The notes beneath the pieces were generated by a model. The model was not told where the DNA came from and searched no databases. It saw only the letters and a program-made list of their open reading frames with translations. A stretch of 41,504 nucleotides of DNA, taken from CAIYZT01 sp052387855 (GTDB lineage Bacteria > Pseudomonadota > Alphaproteobacteria > Rhodobacterales > Rhodobacteraceae). This document shows, one piece after another, positions 1-8,317 of this stretch (positions are counted from its first letter, which is position 1; every line of letters starts with the position of its first letter). The stretch lies in the NCBI GenBank assembly GCA_052387855.1, contig JBQTIT010000026.1, forward strand, positions 1-41,504, given 5' to 3'. Both the position numbers and the translations under genes were made by a program.

Positions 1-62
1 ACAGCAGACCATCCAAAACCGCCGCTTGAACCATCAGCGTCAAGCAGCATAACCTGAACCCG

Positions 63-560
63 ATGAGCCCGAGCTCTCCGCTCCAAAATCAGGCCACCCG
101 TTCCAAAGCATTCGACGACGGACATGGTGCCGCGATGACGCCGACCAGCACGAAGAAAGGGCAAAGGCTCTACCGCTACTATGTGTCCATGGACGTGATC
201 CGGAACCGTGACACCGGCGAGGAGACCGCGCCCATGCGGCTCGCAGCTGGAATGGTCGAGGACGCAGTCGTGGCCGAAGTTCGGCACATCCTCCAAACGC
301 CAGAGGTGGTCACGCAGGTGCTAGCCGCCCTGAAACGCGAAGGCGGCAGAGCATCTGAGCTGGATGCCATCGCTGCCCTGCACGAGTTCACCGCCCTCTG
401 GTCGCAACTCTTCCCGGCCGAGCAAGCGCGCATCATCCAGCTTCTGGTGCGGCGCGTCACGGTCACCGCCGCCGGGCTCGAGGTCGACATTCGGCGAGAA
501 GGTATCGCGGGGGTCGTCCGCGAACTGGTCGCGCCCCGCAGGCTGGAGGCTGCAGAATGA
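63..560 (+). pseudogene. C-terminal remnant of a large serine recombinase
   Basis: The reading frame resembles the C-terminal half of large serine site-specific recombinases: a GAAMTPTSTKKGQRLYRYYV segment like the recombinase zinc-ribbon region, then a helical tail with LLVRRVTV near residues 127-134. The N-terminal resolvase catalytic domain with its serine nucleophile is missing. An in-frame TGA lies at 27-29, and neither other forward frame of bases 1-62 encodes recombinase-like sequence. I infer a truncated, probably inactive remnant; homology seems to begin around residue 16, so the ATG at 63 need not be a true start. Its stop overlaps the next start in an ATGA at 557-560, so the two genes were once translationally coupled. 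The rest of the recombinase may have been lost or lie left of the window. Confidence 0.75.
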
Positions 561-973
561 CCAAGCCAAACGATACGATCCGCGTGCTGATTCCCCTGAC
601 GGTGCGCAAGAAGAACGGGCGACCGAAGATCTTGCCGCCCGCCGACTACCGCCCCAGCGAGGATAAAGCGCAGGACCCGCACATCCTGCGCGCCATCGGT
701 AGGGCATGGGGATGGCGGCGGCGCATGGAGGCAGGTGAGATCGCCACGATCCAAGAACTGGCCGAAGCTGTTGGACTGGCAGAACGCCATGTCAGCCGAC
801 AGTTGCGGTTGGCATATCTTGCACCCGAGGTGCTGAAGCGACTGACCTGTGGGCGCGAGGCGTCCGCGGTCAGCTTGTATGATCTGTGTTTTCTGGCGGG
901 GGATGCTTGGGGGGAGCAGGTGGCAGTGGTTTTGGGCCGAACGTCTGATGCCGTAAAACCTTACCCAGGCTAG
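557..973 (+). CDS. Small helix-turn-helix protein associated with serine recombinases
   Basis: A 138-residue protein starting in an ATGA overlap with the recombinase remnant. Residues about 64-95 (TIQELAEAVGLAERHVSRQL) form a clear helix-turn-helix with the spacing of ParB/resolvase-type DNA-binding segments. The N terminus (IRVLIPLTVRKKNGRPKIL) is basic. Short proteins of this type commonly follow large serine recombinases in alphaproteobacterial mobile elements. I infer a DNA-binding accessory protein of the element, perhaps a directionality or regulatory factor, but no function is established from the sequence. The frame is intact, so it may outlive its partner. Confidence 0.65.
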   Translation: MTKPNDTIRVLIPLTVRKKNGRPKILPPADYRPSEDKAQDPHILRAIGRAWGWRRRMEAGEIATIQELAEAVGLAERHVSRQLRLAYLAPEVLKRLTCGREASAVSLYDLCFLAGDAWGEQVAVVLGRTSDAVKPYPG

Positions 974-1005
974 ATTTCTTTCGGCTTATCAGCCAAGTTC
1001 AGCCC

Positions 1006-2010
1006 ATGAGCGCAAACCGGACCTTTCAACAGTTTGAGACCTACATCCGTGACCAGATGCGGATGTCGCATGTTTACCAGCCGGTCATGCTTCAGGTTCT
1101 GCTGGAAAAGGGCGGCACCGCATCGACCGAGGACATTGCAAAGGCTCTGCTGAGCTACGATCGCTCGCAGGTCGAGTATTATGAAATCCGCACCAAGAAC
1201 ATGGTCGGCAAAGTCCTCACGCAGAATGGCTTGATCCAGCCAATCAAGGATGGGCGGCGGATTGTCGGATACAGGTTGGCCACCAACGAACTGTCCGACC
1301 ACGAGGTCACCGCACTCGTCGACCTGTGCCAGCAACGCCTGTCCGGGTACATTGACCAACGCGGAGATGGAATTTGGGGGCACCGCGGCCTCTCGGATGG
1401 CTATGTCCCCGGCTCAGTTCGCTATGAGGTGCTAAAGCGTGCCAAGCACCGCTGCGAGCTATGTGGGGCCCATGAAGAACAGGCAGCCCTGCATGTCGAC
1501 CATATCGTGCCGCGCGCCAAAGGCGGCAGCGACGATTTGAGCAATTTTCAAGCGCTCTGCGTCACATGCAACACGAACAAACGTGACAGGGACGACACCG
1601 ATTTCCGGGAGGTTCTGACCTCCTACGGCGTGAGAGACCAAGCCTGTCTGTTTTGCCGGATCGATTCTGACAGAATCGTCGCCGAAAACGAGCTCTGCTA
1701 CGCGATCCGCGATGGATTTCCGGTTACCACCATGCACACGCTGGTCATCCCAAAGCGGCACGTGGCCGATTACTTTGACCTCTTCCAGCCCGAATTGAAC
1801 GCGATCCAATCAATGCTCGGGGCACAACGCGAACAAATACTCGCGGCAGATCCGACTGTCACAGGCTTCAATGTCGGCATCAATGCTGGCGCCGAGGCCG
1901 GTCAGACCATCTTTCATGTCCATGTCCACCTTATCCCACGCAGGAAGGGCGACGTAGCTGACCCCCGAGGTGGCGTTCGTGGGGTGATTCCAGACAAGCA
2001 GAAGTATTAG
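1006..2010 (+). CDS. HNH endonuclease-HIT domain fusion protein
   Basis: A 334-residue three-part protein. Residues about 1-90 look like a winged-helix region (QPVMLQVLLEKGG, then a basic turn KDGRRIVGYRL). Residues about 150-200 are an HNH nuclease with CELC, a HVDHIVPR core, a GG-D-SN stretch and a second CxxC (CVTCN) followed by K. Residues about 213-334 are a HIT domain: CLFC at 214, the conserved LVIPKRHV strand, and the histidine triad FHVHVHLIP at about 303-311. HNH domains cut DNA, while HIT proteins hydrolyse or transfer nucleotidyl groups, so the fusion implies cleavage linked to processing of nucleotide adducts or signals. All core residues look intact. Only one base separates its stop from the GIY-YIG gene. 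No strong ribosome binding site precedes ATG 1006, so the start is less certain than the domains. Confidence 0.85.
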   Translation: MSANRTFQQFETYIRDQMRMSHVYQPVMLQVLLEKGGTASTEDIAKALLSYDRSQVEYYEIRTKNMVGKVLTQNGLIQPIKDGRRIVGYRLATNELSDHEVTALVDLCQQRLSGYIDQRGDGIWGHRGLSDGYVPGSVRYEVLKRAKHRCELCGAHEEQAALHVDHIVPRAKGGSDDLSNFQALCVTCNTNKRDRDDTDFREVLTSYGVRDQACLFCRIDSDRIVAENELCYAIRDGFPVTTMHTLVIPKRHVADYFDLFQPELNAIQSMLGAQREQILAADPTVTGFNVGINAGAEAGQTIFHVHVHLIPRRKGDVADPRGGVRGVIPDKQKY

Positions 2011-2011
2011 G

Positions 2012-2470
2012 ATGAGCAGAGATCGGTTTTCCCCGCGGTTTCGCTTTGCGTCTTGGCCCAACCTTAGCGTGCCCGCGGTTGCCGCAGGCGTTTATGCGAT
2101 CTGGAGGGACGACGAACTCATCTATTGCGGCATGTCTGGGCGAGAGATCGACAGCAAGGGCAAGGCCGCGCCAAAGAAATACGGCTTGGTGACTCGCCTC
2201 AATAGCCATGCCAGCGGCAGGCTGTCTGGCGACCAGTTCTGCGTATACGTGGCGAACAGGTTCGTCATACCGTCCCTAAAGGCGGAAGAACTTCCACTCT
2301 TCGCAAGCGGCGCGCTCACGCTGGATGCCCGCACAAAGACATTCATCCACGACCACCTCGAATATGCCTATGCATTGGTTGAAACATCCGCCGATGCCTA
2401 CGAATTGGAACGCGCTGCACGACGTGGTGATGTGTTCGACGTCCAGCCGTACTTAAACCCATTATCATGA
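2012..2470 (+). CDS. GIY-YIG nuclease family protein
   Basis: A 152-residue single-domain protein. The GIY motif appears as GVYAIW (about residues 26-31) and the YIG-like motif as LIYCGMSGR (about 36-44). A conserved arginine follows in LVTRLNSHASGR, and a glutamate in ALVETSADAYELERAA provides the expected metal-binding acid near the C terminus. GIY-YIG enzymes make single- or double-strand cuts in DNA. There is no separate target-recognition domain, so specificity may come from the upstream HNH-HIT protein. The ATG lies one base after that gene's stop, so the two are almost certainly co-transcribed and coupled. The exact family is not recognised. Confidence 0.8.
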   Translation: MSRDRFSPRFRFASWPNLSVPAVAAGVYAIWRDDELIYCGMSGREIDSKGKAAPKKYGLVTRLNSHASGRLSGDQFCVYVANRFVIPSLKAEELPLFASGALTLDARTKTFIHDHLEYAYALVETSADAYELERAARRGDVFDVQPYLNPLS

Positions 2471-2585
2471 ACATGGTCCATCATACGCTGGAACGGTCGA
2501 CCGGTGACGCAACCCATCGGCAGTTAGCGAATGTGACGCTTGGGCAAAACTTGGATGAGCAGCCAGAGCGGAATACGCCCACAGT

Positions 2586-3422
2586 TCAGTGGAAGCTGGC
2601 CTGATATGTTGTGGCCGTAAGCGTCACATGTGCTTCCAGCGGCGGGTGCAGTTCGAACGCCTTAGGGTCACGCGCGAAGTTCCATAGGCGGAAAAGGGAC
2701 CATTCCGAGCGCCGCTCCTCGGCCACAGACAGCTCGTTGCGGCTGATGTGGAAGGGTGTGCGTTCCCAACCGTTCGTCGTTTTCACCTCGATCAGGCGCG
2801 GACGACCGTCCGATGCGAAGCTGGCGATATCGTAGCCGGCACCATCGCCATCCTCCTCCGACACCCATCTGACCTTGCGCGCAAGATCGTCGCGGCCGGC
2901 TGATCGCAAAGCAGCCCGCTCATACGATAGGACGCGCTCCTCTCCCGCGCGACCGAGTGCACGGTTGCGCTCGTCCCGCCCCGCGACGTCGAATTTTCTG
3001 GCGATGCGCAGCATCTGCTCCAGTTCCTGCGGCGGGGGCTGGTTCGACAGGGTTGGTGGCGGCCCGATCCAGATTTGCGCGGCGTCGGCCACGCCGCTCA
3101 GCGGTCGTGCAGCAGGATGGCGACCAAGCCAGGCCGGGTTCAGCGCCAGCCAGCGCGCCACCGCATCCACCAAGGTCATCTGGAAGTTGAACGCGGGCTT
3201 GTAACCGGGGATCCAGTCCTCGCCCAGGCCCTTCAGAACTGCGCTGATGTTCTGGTGTTTGAACTCGACCGAACCCTCGGAGCGATCGTTCAACAGCGGC
3301 AGAAGCCCGCGCCGGTGCTCGGCCTTGTTGTACGGGCTGCCAGATACGTCGTCGGCCAGCATCGCGAAGTAATCCGCGACGATTAGGTCGTTCTCTGCGT
3401 CCGTCCATGGCCCGTTCGACAT
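2586..3422 (-). CDS. DUF3883 domain-containing protein (nuclease-like fold)
   Basis: A 278-residue protein convergent with the GIY-YIG gene. The C-terminal domain carries GYDIASF (about residues 196-202) and RLIEVKTT (about 208-215), the D...ExK arrangement of DUF3883 and other PD-(D/E)xK restriction-like folds. The first 130 residues (WTDAENDLIVADYFAML, then EHRRGLLPLLNDRS) match a region often found ahead of DUF3883 in proteins near restriction and other defence genes. It probably recognises or cleaves DNA, though DUF3883 is not biochemically defined and catalysis is inferred from the fold. The gene has its own promoter region at 3423-3720 and is not in the plus-strand operon. Confidence 0.82.
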   Translation of the reverse strand: MSNGPWTDAENDLIVADYFAMLADDVSGSPYNKAEHRRGLLPLLNDRSEGSVEFKHQNISAVLKGLGEDWIPGYKPAFNFQMTLVDAVARWLALNPAWLGRHPAARPLSGVADAAQIWIGPPPTLSNQPPPQELEQMLRIARKFDVAGRDERNRALGRAGEERVLSYERAALRSAGRDDLARKVRWVSEEDGDGAGYDIASFASDGRPRLIEVKTTNGWERTPFHISRNELSVAEERRSEWSLFRLWNFARDPKAFELHPPLEAHVTLTATTYQASFH

Positions 3423-3720
3423 GGTGCCAGGCTAAGGGCCGAAACCCTGTTTGTCACCAAAGGCTTCGCGTAGCGTTACGATGTTTTGCGCACAACCACG
3501 CCGCCTTCGGGTGTCTCTGTTCGCGCCGAGAGCAGATGAATCCACTTCAACTGCGGCGTAGTTCCATTTCATCAACCTACTGAAAAGGCATCACTTTTTG
3601 AATCCGTCTCGATTTGGGTGAAGGGCGGATGGAAAGAGACGCGGGGCGTTCAGAGACCGATTTCCGCCCAATCACCAGTCCCCGAAAGTCGGATGGCCCC
3701 GCTAAACTCCTTTGAAACAA
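3423..3720. other. Gene-free stretch between the DUF3883 gene and tRNA-Ser
   Basis: About 300 bases with no supported gene. It must contain the DUF3883 promoter on the minus strand, but I see no convincing -35/-10 pair. I found no copy of the tRNA 3' end here that would mark an attachment site. It is the transition from the accessory patch to the core-type genes on the right. Confidence 0.5.
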
Positions 3721-3746
3721 AAAGAAAAAAGGCCCCGTCAGGGACC
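3721..3746 (-). terminator. Rho-independent terminator of tRNA-Ser
   Basis: On the minus strand a six-pair stem (GGTCCC / GGGGCC with one G-T pair) closes a TGAC loop and is followed by TTTTTTCTTT. It lies about 25 bases beyond the 3' end of the tRNA-Ser gene, as expected for its terminator. Confidence 0.8.
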
Positions 3747-3771
3747 TTATCTCGGGTTTGCAATGTGCAAG

Positions 3772-3861
3772 TGGCGGACAGAGAGGGATTCGAACCCTCG
3801 AGACGGTTCCCCGCCTACACACTTTCCAGGCGTGCGCCTTCGACCACTCGGCCACCTGTCC
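3772..3861 (-). tRNA. tRNA-Ser (anticodon GGA)
   Basis: The minus strand folds as a class II tRNA of 90 nucleotides including an encoded CCA. It begins GGACAGGTGGCCGAGTGG, has anticodon loop CTGGAAA (anticodon GGA, reading UCC/UCU), a long variable arm typical of serine tRNA, a T arm GAGGGTTCGAATCCCTC, and an acceptor stem pairing GGACAGG with TCTGTCC before discriminator G. Its 3' end faces the recombinase-bearing patch. Small frames crossing it are not genes. Confidence 0.95.
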
Positions 3862-3928
3862 GTGGGCCGGTTCCTAGCAGGGGCGGGTGACGGATGGCAA
3901 GGGGCGGCGGGCAGAAAACTGGTGCGGC

Positions 3929-4648
3929 TCAGGCCAGATGGATCGAGACTCTCCGGTTCTGCCGGCCCTTGTTCTCGATCCGGCCCAGCGCCAGTTGGCC
4001 GATCTCGCCGGTGCGGGCCACATGGGTGCCGCCGCAGGGCTGCAAGTCCACCTGCCGTTCGGGGGTGCCGATGCGGACCAGCCTCACCCGGCCCTGCCCG
4101 ACCGGCGGGCGCACCGACATGGTCTTGACCAGGCCCGGGTTGGCGGCAAGCGCGTCATCGGTGATCCACCGGTCGGTGATCGGCAGGTCAAGATCGACAA
4201 GGTGGTTGAGCTGCGCCTCGATGGCGGCGGGGTCGGCCAGCGGCTCGGGCATGTCAAAGTCCAGCCGGCTGCGCTCGGTTCCGATCTGCCCGCCGGTCAC
4301 CGGCAGGGGCACGACCACCGACAGAAGGTGCAGCGCCGAGTGCATCCGCATCAAGAGATGGCGGCGCGGCCAGTCGATCCGCTGGGTGACCAGGGTGCCG
4401 GCGGCGGGGACGGCGGCAGCCTCGGACGGGACCAGGGCCACGCCGCCGCCCTCGACCTTGACGGCGGTCGCAATGGCGATGGAGCCGCCGTGCCAATCAA
4501 GCCTGCCCGAGTCGCCGGGTTGGCCGCCTCCGGTGGGATAGAACACCGAGGCGTCAAGGATGATGCCGCCTTCGGGCGTGTGGCCCAGCACCCGGGCCTG
4601 CGCCTCGGCCAGATAGGCATCGGCGCGGAAAAGAGGCTCAGTCAGCAT
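3929..4648 (-). CDS. Alanyl-tRNA editing protein AlaX
   Basis: A 239-residue freestanding editing domain that removes mischarged serine or glycine from tRNA-Ala in the cytosol. It shows the AlaRS editing-domain zinc ligands: HSALH at residues 103-107 and CGGTH at 205-209. A GGGQPGD motif near residues 40-46 matches the fold's N-terminal glycine-rich signature. The length fits AlaX proteins lacking the C-Ala domain. Its ATG lies inside the last codons of the MscS-type gene (11-base overlap), so it is the last gene of a cysK-mscS-alaX operon. A link to serine/cysteine metabolism through cysK is plausible inference. Confidence 0.92.
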   Translation of the reverse strand: MLTEPLFRADAYLAEAQARVLGHTPEGGIILDASVFYPTGGGQPGDSGRLDWHGGSIAIATAVKVEGGGVALVPSEAAAVPAAGTLVTQRIDWPRRHLLMRMHSALHLLSVVVPLPVTGGQIGTERSRLDFDMPEPLADPAAIEAQLNHLVDLDLPITDRWITDDALAANPGLVKTMSVRPPVGQGRVRLVRIGTPERQVDLQPCGGTHVARTGEIGQLALGRIENKGRQNRRVSIHLA

Positions 4649-7286
4649 CGGGGGTGCCCTCCCTGGGCTTGCGCCGGCGCACTGTCGGTTCCGGGCCTGC
4701 GCCGGCGGTATGCGGGGCGGGGGCAGCCTGGGGCTCGGCCTCCGGCGCGGCCCCGGACAGCCAGCCCGCCAGCTCTGCCTCGCGCTGCGCCAGCTCCTGC
4801 GCCTCGGCCGCCACCTCGGCCAGGCGTGCCAGATGGTCGCGGTGCGCGCTGGTAAAGGCGATGCCCTCTTTGTGGAACCGGGCCAGGATCTCGTGGTTCA
4901 GATCGCTGCGCGCCTGGACCATGGTGTTGATGTCCTTCAGGATCACGCGGACCTCAAAGGCCATCGCCTCGCCGGGAAAGCCCATCAGCGCCACCTGGGG
5001 CGGCGGGTTGCGCAACGCCTGCGGCAGGGCTGCGGCAATCTCGGTCAGGATGCGGGCAACCTGCCGCCCGTCCGAGGTCTGGGCCACGTTGACCGGCACC
5101 ACGATCCGCCCGGCCTGGCTGTAGCGCGTCCAGTTGGTGACGCGGCCGGTGATCAGGTCCTGGTTGGGCACGATCACGTCGGAATAGTCAAAGGTCTGGA
5201 TCCGGGTCGAGCGGACCGAGATCGACTTGACGATGCCCTGCACGGTGCCAACCTCGATCCAGTCGCCTTCGGACACCGGGCGCTCGATCAACAGGATGAT
5301 GCCCGAGACGAAATTCGACACGATGGCCTGAAGTCCAAAGCCGATGCCGACCGACAGGGCCCCGGCGACGATGGCCAGGCCCGACAGGTCGATGCCGGTG
5401 GCATTGATCGCGACCAGCGCCGACAGAAAGATGCCGATATAGCCGGTGCCGACCGCGATGGCGTTGCGCCCGCCCTGGTCCATGCCGATGCGCGGCAGGA
5501 TCTGCCCCTTGAGCACGCCCTGCAACACCCGCGTCGCGGTGTAGCCGATCACGAAGATCGTGGCGAAAAGCAGGAAATCGGTCAGCGAGATCCGCGTCTC
5601 GCCCAGGGTAAAGCCGCTTTGGACCCGCGCCCAAAGCTCTGTCAGGTCGGCGACATCGGCCCCCCAGACCAGCGCAAAGACCGGCAGCGAGGCCAGCGCG
5701 AGCGCAAAGCTCAGCAGCACCGGCACCAGCGTCTTGTCCGGATCGGTCCACTGGCGGGTGGCCAGCGCCCAAAGGTCGAAAAGAAGCTGCTGGATCAGCA
5801 TCAAAAGACCGATCAGCCCGATCGAGACGGTCGCCGGCTGCACCAGCGCGGCGGCAGCGGCGTTGTATCCCACCGCACCCAGCAGCGGGCCAACCACGCC
5901 GATCGCCACCAGGGCCTTGCCAATCAGCCGGCCGATGCCGCGCAGCGCGGCGCGGTCGTCTTCGTCCACGGCGGACGGGGCCATCATCGCCGCCACCAGC
6001 CTGCCGATCCGGATCAGCACCAGCCCGGCGAACAGCAGGATCGGAAAGAGCGTGACCGAGGCCACCTCTGCACTCAGGTCAAGCTGGCCCAGGACCACGC
6101 CGCGCACCCGCGCCAGGGCCAGCAGCAGGCCACAGGCAAAAAGCAGAAAGCGCCCCTCGGCCCAGCGCTCGACCGGCAGGGCAGAGACCTCACGCAAGGG
6201 GGAATCGTCGCGAAACAGGCGCGCGCCCAGCCAGATGCCGGACGCGATCACAAGCCCCACCGGAACCACGGCGCGTGCCAGCTCCTCGCCCAGCGGGCCG
6301 ACCAGTCCGCTGCGCCGCAAGGCGACGGACAGGGCGATGCAGGACAGGACCGGCAGCGCGATCTGCCCCACCGAGGTCAGTGTCCGCGCCGCGCGCGCGG
6401 CCGGTCCCCCGGCCGCCAGCGGAAGCCGGTCAAGCGCCCGGTCCAGCCAGGGCTGGCCGCGCCACAGCGCCACGGCAAAGAACAAGAGCAGCCCCAGCAC
6501 CAGCGGCAGGTTGTCGACCAGGGTGCGCTGCGCGCGGGGATCGGCGATCCTGGCGGCGGTTTCCGACCACAGGGTCAGCGCCACCTCGGACAGATCCACC
6601 AGCGCGGTGGGCCAGTTGGCCGGGTTCACGGGCGCGGGCCACAGGCGCAGCAGCTCTTCGGCCTGCCGCTCGCGGCGCTGCCGGTCGATTTCAAGGATCA
6701 GCCCGTCGGCGCGCTCATAGGCCTCGTCGGCCTTGATGCCGGGGGCTTGCAGGCGCACGAGCTGGTCGGTCAGCTCGCTGCGGCGGCCGGCGATTTCCTC
6801 GGCCTCGTTCATGCCCTCGGCCGGGGGTGGGCCGAGCGCGGCGATCTGGGCGCGGATCACCGCGATCCGGGTGGAGTTGGCGCTCTGCGCCCCCAGAAGC
6901 GCCTCGCGCCAGTCGACCAGCAAGGCCCGCAGCGCGTCAAGCTCGCTCGCCCCGCTGCGGTCGTTGGCCAGCGCCGCCTCGGCCCGGAGGGCCAGGGCGG
7001 TCCAGTCGTCATAGTCCAGACCCCTGGAATCGTCTTCCGGCGTGGGGCGGAACAGGCCCGGTCCGATCGGGCCGGTCTGCACCTCGCGCGCGCCCGGTGG
7101 GGGGACGATCGCACCTGTGCCGTCGGCCTGCACGCCGTCCGCCGTCGTGGGGGCGGCGGGCTGGACCTGCGCCAGAAGCGGGGCGCCGGGGCCGGTCCAG
7201 AGCAGCAGGACGGCCAGCAGCGCCGGCACCAGAAGCCGCAGCCAGCGCCGCGCCCCCCCGATGCGCCCTGCCCCGGCCGCGATCAT
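4638..7286 (-). CDS. DUF3772/MscS-family mechanosensitive ion channel
   Basis: An 882-residue inner-membrane protein. A signal-anchor segment (WLRLLVPALLAVLLLW) is followed by a long periplasmic-type domain with heptad-like helices (DUF3772-like), about ten hydrophobic segments, then the MscS pore and beta domain near residues 630-740: GIGFGLQAIVSNFVSG, the ERPVSEGDWIEV strand and VPNQDLITGRVTNW. The C-terminal tail is rich in Glu, Ala and Pro. MscS channels open on membrane tension to release solutes on hypo-osmotic shock. I chose ATG 7286 because it overlaps the cysK stop as ATGA; a start at 7412 would run 126 bases into cysK. alaX starts inside its 3' end. Confidence 0.9.
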   Translation of the reverse strand: MIAAGAGRIGGARRWLRLLVPALLAVLLLWTGPGAPLLAQVQPAAPTTADGVQADGTGAIVPPPGAREVQTGPIGPGLFRPTPEDDSRGLDYDDWTALALRAEAALANDRSGASELDALRALLVDWREALLGAQSANSTRIAVIRAQIAALGPPPAEGMNEAEEIAGRRSELTDQLVRLQAPGIKADEAYERADGLILEIDRQRRERQAEELLRLWPAPVNPANWPTALVDLSEVALTLWSETAARIADPRAQRTLVDNLPLVLGLLLFFAVALWRGQPWLDRALDRLPLAAGGPAARAARTLTSVGQIALPVLSCIALSVALRRSGLVGPLGEELARAVVPVGLVIASGIWLGARLFRDDSPLREVSALPVERWAEGRFLLFACGLLLALARVRGVVLGQLDLSAEVASVTLFPILLFAGLVLIRIGRLVAAMMAPSAVDEDDRAALRGIGRLIGKALVAIGVVGPLLGAVGYNAAAAALVQPATVSIGLIGLLMLIQQLLFDLWALATRQWTDPDKTLVPVLLSFALALASLPVFALVWGADVADLTELWARVQSGFTLGETRISLTDFLLFATIFVIGYTATRVLQGVLKGQILPRIGMDQGGRNAIAVGTGYIGIFLSALVAINATGIDLSGLAIVAGALSVGIGFGLQAIVSNFVSGIILLIERPVSEGDWIEVGTVQGIVKSISVRSTRIQTFDYSDVIVPNQDLITGRVTNWTRYSQAGRIVVPVNVAQTSDGRQVARILTEIAAALPQALRNPPPQVALMGFPGEAMAFEVRVILKDINTMVQARSDLNHEILARFHKEGIAFTSAHRDHLARLAEVAAEAQELAQREAELAGWLSGAAPEAEPQAAPAPHTAGAGPEPTVRRRKPREGTPDAD

Positions 7287-8317
7287 GCGTCTTCGAAGAC
7301 GGTGGGAATGCCCAGAGGCGCCCGGTCCAGCCAGCCCGGCACCGGCAGGCCTTTTTCCTTCAGGAAGGCCGGGTTGAACAGCTTGGACTGATACCGGTTG
7401 CCATAGTCGCACAGCACGGTGACGATGGTGTGCCCCGGGCCCATCTCTTGCGCCATGCGGATCGCCCCGGCGATGTTGATCCCCGAAGAGCCGCCCAGGC
7501 AGATGCCCTCATCCTCAAGCATGTCGAAGACCAGCGGCAGAGCCTCGGCATCGGGGATGCGATAGCTGAAATCGGGCGTGAAGCCTTCGAGGTTGGCCGT
7601 GATCCGGCCCTGCCCAATGCCCTCGGTGATCGAAGTGCCGGGGCTCTCCAGCTTTCCGGTGGTGTAGTAGGCATGCAGCGCAGCGCCTTCGGGGTCGGCC
7701 AGGCCGATCTTGACGCCCTTGGGTTGCAGCACCGCCGCAACGCCCGCCAGCGTGCCCCCCGATCCCACGGCGCAGATGAAGCCGTCGACCTTGCCGCCGG
7801 TCTGCGCCCAGATCTCGGGGCCGGTGGTTTCCACATGGGCCTGCCGGTTGGCGACGTTGTCGAACTGATTGGCCCAGATGGCGCCATTCGGCTCCGTCCG
7901 CGCCAGCGCGGCAGCCAGACGGCCCGAATAGCGCACATAGTTGTTGGGGTTCTTGTAGGGCGCCGCCGGCACCTGCACCAGTTCGGCCCCCGCAAGGCGC
8001 AACATGTCCTTCTTTTCCTGGCTCTGGGTCTCGGGAATGACGATAACGGTGCGGAACCCCATCGAGGCCCCGACCAGCGCCAGACCGATCCCCGTGTTGC
8101 CCGCCGTGCCCTCGACGATGGTGCCGCCGGGGCGAAGCTGGCCCTTGGCCACGGCATCGCGGATCATGTAAAGCGCGGCGCGGTCCTTGACCGACTGGCC
8201 GGGGTTGAGGAACTCGCACTTGCCCAGGATCGTGCAGCCCGTCAGCTCAGAGGCGCGGCGCAATTTCAGAAGCGGCGTGTTTCCAATCGTGTCGGCCAGA
8301 TCGTTGTGAATGCGCAT
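7283..8317 (-). CDS. cysK: Cysteine synthase A (O-acetylserine sulfhydrylase)
   Basis: A 344-residue PLP enzyme making cysteine from O-acetylserine and sulfide in the cytosol. It has the PLP lysine in NPGQSVKDR (Lys44), the substrate loop GTAGNTG (residues 70-76) and the phosphate-binding loop VGSGGTLAG. The PLP-contacting serine lies in GGSSGIN. I start at ATG 8317 (MRIHNDLADTIGNTPLL), the usual N terminus, preceded by an AAGGG ribosome binding site; an upstream in-frame ATG at 8377 adds an atypical 20-residue leader. It heads the cysK-mscS-alaX operon. The length and the NPGQSVKDR form are those of the alphaproteobacterial branch; a cystathionine-beta-synthase-like activity is less likely. 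Confidence 0.93.
   Translation of the reverse strand: MRIHNDLADTIGNTPLLKLRRASELTGCTILGKCEFLNPGQSVKDRAALYMIRDAVAKGQLRPGGTIVEGTAGNTGIGLALVGASMGFRTVIVIPETQSQEKKDMLRLAGAELVQVPAAPYKNPNNYVRYSGRLAAALARTEPNGAIWANQFDNVANRQAHVETTGPEIWAQTGGKVDGFICAVGSGGTLAGVAAVLQPKGVKIGLADPEGAALHAYYTTGKLESPGTSITEGIGQGRITANLEGFTPDFSYRIPDAEALPLVFDMLEDEGICLGGSSGINIAGAIRMAQEMGPGHTIVTVLCDYGNRYQSKLFNPAFLKEKGLPVPGWLDRAPLGIPTVFEDA

Noticed and set aside
1..62. Continuation of the serine recombinase to the window edge
   Set aside because: The same frame has a TGA at 27-29, and neither other frame resembles recombinase sequence.
3577..3890. Short frames overlapping tRNA-Ser
   Set aside because: They are on both strands of a clear tRNA and terminator and carry no domain.
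4710..7391. Very long open frame on the plus strand opposite the MscS-type gene
   Set aside because: It has low-complexity His/Gln/Gly/Arg content and no domain. It is the antisense shadow of a high-GC gene.
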